A stretch of 64,000 nt of DNA, taken from CAVOHU01 sp963817885. Lineage in GTDB: Bacteria > Acidobacteriota > Vicinamibacteria > Vicinamibacterales > JAKQTR01. Both the position numbers and the translations under genes were made by a program. Shown piece by piece: positions 25,430 through 35,646 of the stretch. A model generated the notes under the pieces. The model made no database searches, had not been told where the DNA came from, and saw only the letters and a list, made by a program, of their open reading frames with translations. Position 1 is the first letter of the stretch, and each line of letters starts with the position of its first letter. Where the stretch lies: the NCBI GenBank assembly GCA_963817885.1, contig CAWFQE010000012.1:434001-498000 (forward strand). Reading direction: 5' to 3'.

Positions 25430-25762
25430 CGCACGGAATCCGCGAAAGGTGATGCCCATCGGCTGCACCTTCGCGAGCACCTCTTCCTTCATGGCGAGAT
25501 TCGCGTGGACCTACACGTTGGTCGTTTCGATGCTCTCGTGTTCGAGCCAGGCGATCACCGCCATGTCGACACCAGCCTGAAGCAGCGCCATCGCGGTTCC
25601 GTGTCGAATCACATGCGGTGAAACGCGCTTCTTACCCAGGCTCGGACACCGAGCTGTGGCGGCCTGCACGGCTTTGCCGAGCAGCAGATGCACGGCGAAC
25701 CGCGTCAATGGGCCGTGGCGGCAAGAGTCCGCTGACGAAGCAAAACCAAGGATCGCCATCAC
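25430..25762 (-). pseudogene. Tyrosine recombinase (XerD-like) C-terminal remnant with catalytic Tyr changed to stop
   Basis: Readable motifs are GPLTRFAVHLLLGKAV, VSPHVIRHGTAMALLQAGVD (the HxxR box) and WLEHESIETTNV, then TAG at 25511-25513, followed in the same frame by VHANLAMKEEVLAKVQPM. In related integrases this junction reads TTxxYxxA/H, so the stop replaces the nucleophilic tyrosine. One residue of the usual IALWLGHES is also lost (IAWLEHES). The N-terminal catalytic Arg domain is absent. This is a dead integrase fragment inside the island, probably from an earlier element. Confidence 0.8.
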
Positions 25763-26531
25763 CCTCCCTTCGCTTCGAGCAATCGGTCAGGATTTGCGGC
25801 TCAGTGCTTTCCAACCTCCAGCGACGATCACTCCGATCAGCAACGCGCGAATGGCCCATTGGCCCACTTGGGTCGCCGATGAGCAATAGGAGCAATAGGA
25901 GCTGAGCAATAGGAGGTTCTTGACAGCCGTCGCCAACAGGCGTAGCGTAACTTCATCTCGTTGTGGCGAATTTCTCGCCACCCCCTCCACGCGGTCCCAG
26001 GCCCCTGGAGGCAGCTCACCTCTCGTCGCCCTCATGAGCACGAGAGCGAGCACCCATTTCCGGCGTCGGATCACTCGGCTTGGACGGTCCCGCTCGTCAG
26101 GATTGACCCCAGGGTCATCGGACCAGCGCGACGGAGCACGAGAGCGCGTTCACCACACGCGAGTTTGCCCTCAGGGTAGTCGCGGCGGACAGAACGCCGA
26201 CCGAGTTGCCGGAATCCCCAATGTCAGATGCACCTCGCGCGGGTTCCTCCTCAGGAGAGCCCGCCCTCCGGTGCGCAGGGCGTGCGCTTGACGCGTCGTG
26301 ATCATCACCTCGCGTCACGCCCTGCACTCGTCCGCGCTCCTGGCGCGGAGACGAGCCGTGCGGGCGATCGCTGATCGCGAGGCCGCACGGCGTCAGGCTC
26401 GGCGGCACGATACGCGTCAACATCGTCCGTATCGTTCCACGCTGAGAAGCCGCTCGGTTCTCAGGACCAGCGGCACGCCTCGAGTTGATTCAACAACAGC
26501 AGGTCATCGTTGTGGTCAACGCGGGGTTATC
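25763..26531. other. Gene-poor stretch between integrase remnant and recombinase operon
   Basis: No supported gene. A short direct repeat gagcaatagga occurs three times at 25881-25914. Open frames here lack motifs and ribosome-binding sites. It is probably decayed mobile-element DNA. Confidence 0.4.
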
Positions 26532-26746
26532 ATGCGTGGACGAAGGGGATTACTCTTCCGGCCGGCCCGAAGGCGAACGCGAGCGCGAGGTGTCGCTCGT
26601 GATGTACGCGGTTCGCGTCCTGATGTTGACGCGCAGGCCGACGAGGCGATGCTCGCGCTCGTCCGCCTGCTCGCACAGCAGGCCGCGCGCGAAGCGTTCG
26701 CGCAAGCCGCTGCGGAATCGGGTCGTTCTGCCGAAGAGGGTCGCGA

Positions 26747-26750
<4 letters not shown>
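26532..26750 (+). CDS. Small protein upstream of the serine recombinase
   Basis: About 72 residues, basic at the N-terminus. The C-terminal part, ALVRLLAQQAAREAFAQAAA, matches the short conserved protein often found immediately before large serine recombinases on integrative elements (an L-V-R-L-x-A-x-x-A-A-R pattern). Its TGA overlaps the ATG of the recombinase (ATGA at 26747-26750). The exact start is uncertain; the ATG at 26532 is used. It is probably an accessory or regulatory partner; the function is unknown. Confidence 0.6.
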
Positions 26751-28423
<1,673 letters not shown>

Positions 28424-28428
28424 ACAAG

Positions 28429-28446
28429 GAGGCGATTGAACGCCTC
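28429..28446 (-). terminator. Small hairpin between ftsB and tRNA-fMet
   Basis: GAGGCG, loop, CGCCTC lies between the 3' end of the FtsB-like gene and the tRNA on the minus strand. The stem is short and the T-tract weak. Confidence 0.3.
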
Positions 28447-28507
28447 ACAACCAATTAATCTTACCACGTCGCCACCGGCTGAAGCAATTGCAGGCGCCGG
28501 GCGATCG

Positions 28508-28864
28508 TTACCGGGCCTTCCCCGGCGCTGGCACATCGCGCACGATGAAGAGCTTCTCGCCGGGCTTGATCATGCCCAGGTCGCGCCGCGCGATCTCCTC
28601 GATCGTGGCGGCGTCGTTGAGGAGGCGGCGCATCTGATCCCGCATCTGGGCGTTCTCGGCCTTGGTGCGCGCATTGCGCTCCACCAGGCGCGCGTACTCC
28701 TGGCGGGTGCGGACCAGTGCCAGAAGTCCCCGGTCACCAACGAGGCTGTCCATCACGAAGAGGCAGAACAGAAAGACCATGACCGCGTACATCGTGCGGC
28801 GGGCACGGCCCCCCTTGGCGGCGGGCACTCGCGCGGCTGGAGATGGACTCTCTGGAGCTGGCAT
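28508..28864 (-). CDS. FtsB/DivIC-like septum formation protein
   Basis: A 118-residue bitopic membrane protein. A basic, Pro/Ala-rich N-terminal tail is followed by one transmembrane helix (TMYAVMVFLFCLFVMDSLVG). A periplasmic coiled coil (TRQEYARLVERNARTKAENA) and the conserved end ARRDLGMIKPGEKLFIV follow. That combination is typical of FtsB/DivIC, which bridges FtsQ and FtsL in the divisome. Length is normal. No other division gene lies next to it. Confidence 0.85.
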   Translation of the reverse strand: MPAPESPSPAARVPAAKGGRARRTMYAVMVFLFCLFVMDSLVGDRGLLALVRTRQEYARLVERNARTKAENAQMRDQMRRLLNDAATIEEIARRDLGMIKPGEKLFIVRDVPAPGKAR

Positions 28865-28995
28865 GGCCTCTATCAGCTGGTGTCCGAGTCCCGTAAAGGT
28901 ACAGGCCTCCCCACGACACCATCTGTTGTACCCTAAGTCGGAAAAAAAGTACAGGCCGAAATGCGTGCGCGCCCCAAGATCGACTCGAGGCAGCC

Positions 28996-29328
28996 ATGGA
29001 ACAGACCGACGCCCTGGTGGTGCTGACGACCCTGCCCGAATCCGGTGATCCGCTCGACCTGGCCCGCATGCTCGTCGAGGAGCGGCTGGCGGCCTGCGTG
29101 AGCGTGCTCGCGGGGATGGACTCGACCTATCGCTGGCAGGGCAGTGTCGAATCGGCGCGCGAGCGCCAGTTGATCATCAAGACCACTCGCCAGTGCCTGG
29201 ACCCGCTCCAGTCGCGCCTGCGGGCCATGCATCCGTACGAAGTGCCGGAATTCCTGGTGCTCGACGTCTCGTCAGGAGCCCAGGCCTACCTGCGCTGGCT
29301 GCGCGAGTCGACGGCCCCTGAGCTATGA
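28996..29328 (+). CDS. cutA: Divalent-cation tolerance protein CutA
   Basis: A 110-residue CutA1 homologue, a trimeric ferredoxin-like protein linked to copper tolerance. Family signatures are VVLTTLPESGDPLDLARMLV, ERLAACVSVLAGMDSTYRWQ and MHPYEVPEFLVLDVSSG. Length is normal and the ATG agrees with homologues. It is followed after 19 bases by the SpoIIE phosphatase gene, so they may be co-transcribed. Confidence 0.93.
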   Translation: MEQTDALVVLTTLPESGDPLDLARMLVEERLAACVSVLAGMDSTYRWQGSVESARERQLIIKTTRQCLDPLQSRLRAMHPYEVPEFLVLDVSSGAQAYLRWLRESTAPEL

Positions 29329-29347
29329 TGCTGTCCGGAACGCCGCG

Positions 29348-31564
29348 ATGCCACCTGCGATGCCCGCCCCGGAGCCCTCATCCGCGCCGAAATCCACTCG
29401 CGTGGACCAGCTGCGGGCGTTCTTCGTGGAGCGTTGGGCCGGGCGGCTCATCGCCGCCGGCGTCGCGATCAAGCTCATCATTCTCGGGCTGAACCTGGCG
29501 GGGACCGGCACCGGGCGGGCGCTGCAGCTCATCAGCTCGGTCGGCGGGGCGTGCCTGGCCGTCGGCGTCGGGATCGTCCTCTACGGGCTGGTGTCGGTGG
29601 CGCGACGCCACCTGCTGTGGCGCGTCCGGCGCAAGCTCATCCTGTCCTACATCTTCATCGGGGTCGTGCCGGCCCTGCTGATCGCCACCTTCTTCGTGCT
29701 GATCGGACTGCTGCTGTTCGCGAACCTCAGCTCCTACCTGATCCGCGCCGAGCTGAAGGAGTTCGGGACCGATGCCATGCTCGTCGCCCGGTCGGCCGCC
29801 CTCGAAATCGGCCAGGCCGGGGACCGCACCAGGGTGCAGTCCGTGATCGATCGGCGCCGGGCCCTGGCGGAGGCGACCTATCCCGGCCTGTCGATGGCCG
29901 TGGTGCCTCTCGGGGCCGGCCGGTGCGAAACGCCGGCACAGAGGCCGCCTGCGCGCCCTCCAACGCCCGTGGCGACCGCGATCGCGAGAGCCCCGGTCGT
30001 ATCCGGCCCGTGGGAGCACGAAGATGCGCCGCGCACGCTGCCGGCCTGGGTGCCCTGTGCGGGATTCAGCGGCCTGCTGGCCTACCAGATTCCAGAGGCG
30101 AGTGAGGGAGTCAATCCGGACGGCACGCCATCGGGCGGCGAAAACGACATGCGGATGCTCATCAGGAGTGTCGCCGTCGAAGACGCGGCGTCTTCCGGAT
30201 TTGCCGTCGTCGTGGATCTCCCGGTGACAGAAGTGGTGAAGGCCCGGCTGCGGGACGAGACCACCATCGACATTGGCCGGGCCAGCCTGGCTGGAAACGA
30301 TCCGGTCGTGGCCAACCGAGGCCGCGCCATCAGCGTCGGGCGCGTCGTGTCGTCGACCGACTCGTCAGCGCCCGGACGGAAGTACCATTTTCCGTGGGTG
30401 GCGGTGCTCGACCTGGTCGACTGGCAGACCGGCCGCAGCCACGGCCTCACGGTCGCCATCGGGATGAACATTCCCGACATCTATGAGCGCCTCTCGTCGG
30501 CGCAGGGCTCGCTGGTCAACACCAGTTTCGGCGACCTGCTGATGATCGTCGTGCTGATCGTGGGCGGGCTGTTCCTGATCATCCAGGCGGGCGCCCTGGG
30601 GATGGGGATGGCGCTCGCCAGGTCCATTACGGGGTCGGTCCACGAGCTGTTCACGGGAACCGAGCGCGTGCGTCAGGGGGACTTCGGGCACCGGATCGCG
30701 GTTCGGGCGCGTGACCAGCTGGGGGAACTGGCGGATTCGTTCAACTCGATGACAGCGAGCATCGAGGACCTTCTGCGCCAGCAGCAGGAGAAGAAGCGGC
30801 TCGAAGAGGAGATGCGCCTGGCGCGCGACATTCAGACCTCGCTCCTGCCGAGCGGCCCATTGTCGAGCCCGGGGCTCGAAATCGCGGCGGTCTGCGTCCC
30901 GGCCCGGGAGGTGGGCGGCGACTACTACGATGTGCTGCCGCTTCGCGACGGCCGCGTCGGCGTGCTCATCGCGGATGTGTCGGGCAAGGGCATGTCTGCC
31001 GCGCTCTACATGGCGGAGATGAAGGGGCTCATCCTGTCGCTGAGCGAGATCCACCAGTCGCCCCGCGAGCTGCTGGTGGCCGCCAACCGGATTATTTCGC
31101 ACCACCTCGACAGCCGCAGCTTCATCACGATGACCTATGCGGTCGTCGACCCGGCCGCGCGAAAGATGACCTATGCGCGCGCCGGCCACACGCCGCTGAT
31201 CGTGCTGCCCGCCTCGAACGGCCGCGATGGCCACGCGCAACTGCTGGCCCCGGACGGGATGGTGCTCGGGCTCCGGATCGACAACGGCGAACGGTTCGAC
31301 GCGCTGCTGCAGGAGGAGACCCTGGACCTCGCGCCGGGCGACGTCCTCGTGTTCTTCACCGACGGCATCAGCGAGGCGATGAACGTCGATTCCGACTGCT
31401 TCGGCGAGCCCCGGCTCTGCCAGCTCGTCGAGGAGCACGGCCACCTGCCGTTCGAGGAGCTCCGGGAGCGCATCCTGAGGGAGATCGACGCCTTCGTGGG
31501 AGGCGCTCCGCAGCACGACGACATGACGATGATCCTGGTGAAACTTCCAGTCGGCGGGGCCTGA
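29348..31564 (+). CDS. Membrane-bound SpoIIE/RsbU-type PP2C phosphatase with HAMP domain
   Basis: A 738-residue sensor phosphatase. Three N-terminal membrane helices (about 33-130) are followed by an extracytoplasmic domain of about 260 residues. A further helix (LLMIVVLIVGGLFLIIQAGA) leads into a HAMP domain (ARSITGSVHELFTGTERVRQ) and a coiled coil (QQEKKRLEEEMRLARDIQTS). The SpoIIE-type PP2C domain shows the metal-binding pattern VGGDYYDVLPL, VLIADVSGKGMSAALYMAEM and, near the C-terminus, DDMTMILVKL. Such enzymes dephosphorylate anti-anti-sigma factors in partner-switching modules; no partner gene is adjacent. Confidence 0.92.
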   Translation: MPPAMPAPEPSSAPKSTRVDQLRAFFVERWAGRLIAAGVAIKLIILGLNLAGTGTGRALQLISSVGGACLAVGVGIVLYGLVSVARRHLLWRVRRKLILSYIFIGVVPALLIATFFVLIGLLLFANLSSYLIRAELKEFGTDAMLVARSAALEIGQAGDRTRVQSVIDRRRALAEATYPGLSMAVVPLGAGRCETPAQRPPARPPTPVATAIARAPVVSGPWEHEDAPRTLPAWVPCAGFSGLLAYQIPEASEGVNPDGTPSGGENDMRMLIRSVAVEDAASSGFAVVVDLPVTEVVKARLRDETTIDIGRASLAGNDPVVANRGRAISVGRVVSSTDSSAPGRKYHFPWVAVLDLVDWQTGRSHGLTVAIGMNIPDIYERLSSAQGSLVNTSFGDLLMIVVLIVGGLFLIIQAGALGMGMALARSITGSVHELFTGTERVRQGDFGHRIAVRARDQLGELADSFNSMTASIEDLLRQQQEKKRLEEEMRLARDIQTSLLPSGPLSSPGLEIAAVCVPAREVGGDYYDVLPLRDGRVGVLIADVSGKGMSAALYMAEMKGLILSLSEIHQSPRELLVAANRIISHHLDSRSFITMTYAVVDPAARKMTYARAGHTPLIVLPASNGRDGHAQLLAPDGMVLGLRIDNGERFDALLQEETLDLAPGDVLVFFTDGISEAMNVDSDCFGEPRLCQLVEEHGHLPFEELRERILREIDAFVGGAPQHDDMTMILVKLPVGGA

Positions 31565-31609
31565 GCCTCGCCGGACGGGCTGTCGACGATTCCCTGATCG
31601 AATACCGCC

Positions 31610-32563
31610 ATGGCCGATCCGATTGTGATCTTCCGCACGCACTCCGACGTCGAAGCGAGCGTCGTCAAGAGCCTGCTCGACGCTCACGGCATCAAGGCCA
31701 TGTTGTCGTCCGACGTGACGCACTCGGTGCTGCCCCTCACCATCAACGGTCTGGGCGAGGTCAGGATCACCGTCAGCGCCGAGGAGGCCGACGAGGCCAT
31801 GCGCCTGATCGAGGGATTTCGGGACGATGATCAGCGAGGACAGCTGGTGAGACTTCGGGACGAGTTCGAGGAGTTGCAGGGCACGCTCGGGTACCGCTTC
31901 CGCGACAGGGGCCTGCTCGAGCACGCCCTCACGCACCGGTCGAAGGCGAACGAGGACGTGACCGGCGGGGTCGCCGACAACGAATCGCTGGAGTTCCTCG
32001 GCGATGCCATCCTGGGTTTCGTGATTGCCGAGCTCCTGTTCCGCCGGTTTCCGACTTACAACGAGGGACAGAAGTCGAAACTGAAGTCGGCGCTGGTCTC
32101 GGCGCCGACCCTTGCCCGGCTCTCCGAGAAGCTCGACCTCGGCCCGCACCTGCTGCTCGGCCGCGGCGAGGAGAAGAGCGGCGGCCGGCGAAAGCTGGCG
32201 CTGCTGGCCGACGGATACGAAGCGCTCATCGCGGCGATCTATCTGGACGGGGGCCTGGACGAGGTTCGAACGTTTCTCACCCGGGAGTACTCCGCCGCGG
32301 TGGACGATCTGGCCGAGTCGGCGTCGGCAGGCCAGGATCACAAGTCCGCCCTGCAGGAGCTGCTCCAGGCCCGCGGCGAACCTCTGCCGGACTACCGCGT
32401 GACGGCGGAAATCGGTCCGGCGCATCGGCGCCAGTTTCGCGTGGCGCTGGTGCTGCGCGGCGAGATCGTCGCAACGGCGGAAGGGCACAGCAAGAAGCAG
32501 GCGGAGCAGGAAGTCGCGCGCATCGCGATCGAACAGTTCGAGGGTTTCAGTCGAACTCGATGA
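31610..32563 (+). CDS. rnc: Ribonuclease III with an N-terminal DUF2007 domain
   Basis: A 317-residue protein made of two parts. Residues 1-72 are a DUF2007-like (putative signal-transducing) domain: VIFRTHSDVEASVVKSLLDA then VRITVSAEEADEAMRLI. From about 80 it is a complete RNase III: LGYRFRDRGLLEHALTHRS, the catalytic signature NESLEFLGDAILGFV, the second acidic cluster in LLADGYEALIAAIYLDGG, and a dsRNA-binding domain (DHKSALQELLQARGE to KKQAEQEVARIAIEQF). It processes rRNA and other dsRNA. The fusion to DUF2007 is unusual and has no stop or alternative ATG that would separate the two parts cleanly. The ORF converges on the ATPase gene and overlaps its 3' end by 17 bases. Confidence 0.92.
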   Translation: MADPIVIFRTHSDVEASVVKSLLDAHGIKAMLSSDVTHSVLPLTINGLGEVRITVSAEEADEAMRLIEGFRDDDQRGQLVRLRDEFEELQGTLGYRFRDRGLLEHALTHRSKANEDVTGGVADNESLEFLGDAILGFVIAELLFRRFPTYNEGQKSKLKSALVSAPTLARLSEKLDLGPHLLLGRGEEKSGGRRKLALLADGYEALIAAIYLDGGLDEVRTFLTREYSAAVDDLAESASAGQDHKSALQELLQARGEPLPDYRVTAEIGPAHRRQFRVALVLRGEIVATAEGHSKKQAEQEVARIAIEQFEGFSRTR

Positions 32564-33695
32564 TGCTGGAGTCCCGGGTCCGGCTGCGCGGACCGCGTGC
32601 GGCGAGCACCGGATCGGCCGGCTGCGGCTCTGAGGCTGGCAGCCGCGACAGCGCGTAGCGCTGGACCTCGCGGGCGACGGTCTCATCTTTCGGAGGCTCG
32701 GTCCTGCAGTGCAGGCGGATCCACAGGCGAAGGATCGGATCCGCGACTGCGTACCGTTTCTGGTGCGATCTCACCAGGTCCACGTCCTCCAGCCACGAGA
32801 GATAGTCCTTGGTGGAGCCGGGGGTCCGGCACAGCCGCGTCGCGATCGCGGTGAGCGTCAGCGGCTCCTCATCCGAGAGGATGTCGAGGATCGCCTTCAG
32901 GGCGCCGTAGCCCCGCGCGCGGTGCAGGCGGATCTCGTACGAGTAGCAGCAGCGGACGGCCATCTCGCCGCCCTCGGACATCAGCGCGGCGAGCGCCGCG
33001 ATGGGATCGGTGCCGCGCCGGGCATCGCTGCGAAGGTGCCGCGCGATCATCGCGACGTACGCCTGCCGGCCGTCGGTCAGCATCACGGCCGCGCGAGCGA
33101 ACTCCTCGGCCTCGGCCGGCCGGAGCCCGGGCGTCTCGGCGATGTCCCGTGCGGCCTCCGCCGCGGAAACCGGCGGGACGTGAAGGACCAGGAATCGTTC
33201 GCTCGCGTCCCTCAGCAGGCGCAGGGCCCTCGACACGTACCGGGACGTGAGGACGAAGCGGTTGTCGGATGCCGCCAGGGCGTCGAGCGTGCGGCGGGTG
33301 ATGCCCCGCAGGCCGGGGAAGCTGTCGAACGTGCGCAGCTCGAGGAGCTCGTCGAGCAGGACCAGCGCGGGCCCGCCCCGGGCCGCGCGCGCCGTCGAGA
33401 GGAACGAGAGCACCTGGGCGAAGGCCCACCCCGGGCCGTCTTCATGCGCGCCTCGCGCGGCCCAGTCGAACCGCGACCCGTCCATCACGTCGCTAAGCAG
33501 CCGTTCGGGCGTCGTCAGGGTGCGCTCGAGATCGATGTATTGCGCCCGCTCGATTCCTGCCGCGTCCCGCAGGCGGCGGAGCAGGGAGGAGCGGCCGGTG
33601 CCGTCGCCTCCAAGGACGACGGGTATGCGCGAGGGATCGGCTTCAAGGGCCGAGACGACTCGCGCGTCGAGCGCCGGAGCCGGAGCGGCCATCAA
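32547..33695 (-). CDS. AAA/STAND-like ATPase with C-terminal winged helix
   Basis: A 382-residue P-loop ATPase. Walker A is GGDGTGRSSLLRRL (about 29-42), Walker B is ALVLLDELLEL (about 109-119), and FVLTSRYVSRAL looks like the sensor-1 region. The C-terminal half has a winged-helix-like stretch (LDILSDEEPLTLTAIATRLC, then TPGSTKDYLSWLEDVDLVR) and AVADPILRLWIRLH, as in the archaeal-type ATPase family that includes many orphan STAND-like proteins. The ATG overlaps the hutU stop by 4 bases (ATGA), so it is translated from the hutU transcript. The function is unknown; a link to histidine use is not obvious. Confidence 0.78.
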   Translation of the reverse strand: MMAAPAPALDARVVSALEADPSRIPVVLGGDGTGRSSLLRRLRDAAGIERAQYIDLERTLTTPERLLSDVMDGSRFDWAARGAHEDGPGWAFAQVLSFLSTARAARGGPALVLLDELLELRTFDSFPGLRGITRRTLDALAASDNRFVLTSRYVSRALRLLRDASERFLVLHVPPVSAAEAARDIAETPGLRPAEAEEFARAAVMLTDGRQAYVAMIARHLRSDARRGTDPIAALAALMSEGGEMAVRCCYSYEIRLHRARGYGALKAILDILSDEEPLTLTAIATRLCRTPGSTKDYLSWLEDVDLVRSHQKRYAVADPILRLWIRLHCRTEPPKDETVAREVQRYALSRLPASEPQPADPVLAARGPRSRTRDSSIIEFD

Positions 33696-35389
33696 CTCCC
33701 GCCGCCTGGCCGGTCGCCTGTTGGCTGTCCGGCCAGCATCGGGATCTGCACTCCGCGTTCGCGGGCGGTGGCGATGGCTTCGGGGTACCCGGCGTCGGCA
33801 TGTCGCGCGACGCCGATGCCCGGATCGCCGGTGAGCACCCGCTCCAGCCGCTCGTCGGCGTCCTTCGACCCGTCGGCCACGATGACCATCCCGGCGTGGA
33901 TGGAGTAGCCGATGCCGACGCCGCCGCCGTGATGGACCGAGACCCAGGTGGCGCCATTGGCCGTGTTGAGCATCGCGTTGAGGATCGGCCAGTCGGCGAT
34001 GGCATCGCTGCCGTCACGCATGCCTTCGGTCTCGCGGTTGGGAGACGCCACCGACCCGGTGTCGAGGTGATCGCGGCCGATCACGATCGGCGCCTTGATG
34101 ATGCCCCGGCGCACCATGTCGTTGATCTTGAGGCCAAACCTGGCGCGCTCGCCGTAGCCAAGCCAGCAGATTCGAGCCGGAAGCCCCTGGAAGGCCACGC
34201 GTTCGGCCGCAAGCTTGATCCACCGGCACAGGCCCGCGTTCCCGCGGAACATCTCGAGCACCGCCTGGTCGGTCGCATGGATGTCGGCGGGATCGCCCGA
34301 CAGGGCCGCCCACCGGAACGGACCCTTGCCCTCGCAGAACAGCGGGCGGATGTAGGCAGGCACGAACCCGGGAATGTCGAACGCGTTGCCGACGCCCACC
34401 TTCACCGCCTGGGCGCGGATGTTGTTGCCGTAGTCGAACGCGATGGCACCGCGGGTCTGGAGATCGAGCATCGCGCGGACGTGAACGCCCATCGACTCCA
34501 TCGATCGCGCGACGTATCGCGCCGGATCGTCCCGCCTCAGCGCGTCGGCCTCTGCGAGCGACAGCCCGTTGGGCACATACCCGTTCAGCGGGTCGTGCGC
34601 GGAGGTCTGGTCGGTGAGCACGTCGGGCACCAGGCCCCGCGCGACGAGCGCGGGCAGGGCGTCGGCGGCGTTGGCGGCGAGCGCCATCGAGCGCGCCACC
34701 TTCTCCCGGCGCCAGCGCCACACCTTCTCGATGGCCTCATCCAGGTTGTCGGTCGCTTCGTCCACGTAGCGCGTGGCGAGCCGGCGCTCGATCCGGTGCG
34801 GATCGACTTCGATGACCAGCGCCGCCGCCCCGTTCATCGTGGCGGCGAGCGGCTGCGCCCCGCCCATGCCCCCGAGGCCGGCCGACACGAAGACGCGGCC
34901 CGACAGATCGGATCCGAAATGCCGTACCGCGACCGACGAGAGGGTTTCGTAGGTGCCCTGGAGGATGCCCTGCGTCCCGATGTAGATCCAGCTGCCGGCC
35001 GTCATCTGGCCGAACATGGTGAGGCCGCGATCCTCGAGATCGCGGAAGGTCTCCCAGTTCGCCCAGGCCGGCACGAGCAGGGAATTGGCGATGAGCACCC
35101 GGGGCGCGCCCGGGTGTGTGCGGAACACACCCACGGGCTTGCCCGACTGGACGAGCAGCGTCTCATCGTGCTCGAGCCCGCGCAGGCTGCGCACGATCGC
35201 GTGGAAGCACTCCCAGTTGCGCGCGGCCTTGCCGGTGCCGCCGTAGACGATCAACTGATCCGGACGCTCCGCCACGTCGGGATCGAGGTTGTTCATCAGC
35301 ATGCGCATGGCGGCTTCCTGGGGCCAGCCCTTGCAGGACAGGGCGGTGCCGCGTGGCGCGCGAATCGTTGGGGCGAGTGAAGTGCTCAT
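33692..35389 (-). CDS. hutU: Urocanate hydratase
   Basis: A 565-residue enzyme that hydrates urocanate to imidazolonepropionate in histidine breakdown (EC 4.2.1.49), using tightly bound NAD. Diagnostic stretches are LIVYGGTGKAARNWECFHAI, GQMTAGSWIYIGTQGILQGT, VFVSAGLGGMGGAQPLAATM (NAD-binding) and, later, FDIPGFVPAYIRPLFCEGKG and VSVHHGGGVGIGYSIHAGMV. The length matches the family. Other hut genes are not in the window, and the following ATPase gene is coupled to it. Start at 35389 (ATG). Confidence 0.95.
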   Translation of the reverse strand: MSTSLAPTIRAPRGTALSCKGWPQEAAMRMLMNNLDPDVAERPDQLIVYGGTGKAARNWECFHAIVRSLRGLEHDETLLVQSGKPVGVFRTHPGAPRVLIANSLLVPAWANWETFRDLEDRGLTMFGQMTAGSWIYIGTQGILQGTYETLSSVAVRHFGSDLSGRVFVSAGLGGMGGAQPLAATMNGAAALVIEVDPHRIERRLATRYVDEATDNLDEAIEKVWRWRREKVARSMALAANAADALPALVARGLVPDVLTDQTSAHDPLNGYVPNGLSLAEADALRRDDPARYVARSMESMGVHVRAMLDLQTRGAIAFDYGNNIRAQAVKVGVGNAFDIPGFVPAYIRPLFCEGKGPFRWAALSGDPADIHATDQAVLEMFRGNAGLCRWIKLAAERVAFQGLPARICWLGYGERARFGLKINDMVRRGIIKAPIVIGRDHLDTGSVASPNRETEGMRDGSDAIADWPILNAMLNTANGATWVSVHHGGGVGIGYSIHAGMVIVADGSKDADERLERVLTGDPGIGVARHADAGYPEAIATARERGVQIPMLAGQPTGDRPGGGS

Positions 35390-35579
35390 GGGTCAGGCGT
35401 GCGGGGCCAGGGTCGAAGCGGCCGCCGAAGACTAGAAGGTATGAAGCGCCACGGTGGTTGTCAATCCAAAAAAGAGTTCCGGTCCTTCGCCGCGTCCGAT
35501 CGTGACACATCTTCGGGCACTCGAGGTCGCCACGGCAGTGCCGGGTTGCGCGGCGTCGCGGAGGGTGTCGATGTGACGA

Positions 35580-35588
35580 TGTGCTAAC
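35580..35588 (+). promoter_or_regulatory. Putative extended -10 for purA
   Basis: TGCTAACAT (TGn plus TAACAT) lies about 60 bases before the purA ATG. No clear -35 was found. By-eye assignment. Confidence 0.3.
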
Positions 35589-35646
35589 ATCCGCGGGTTG
35601 GGCGCCGCGCGGGCGCCTCGCAGTCCGATTCGGAGCATCAGCGTTC

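Noticed and set aside
25881..25914. Short gagcaatagga repeats as a CRISPR array
   Set aside because: Only three units with almost no spacers and no cas genes; it is a small tandem repeat.
30365..32686. 773-codon open frame on the minus strand
   Set aside because: Antisense to the SpoIIE phosphatase and RNase III genes; composition and lack of motifs mark a shadow frame.
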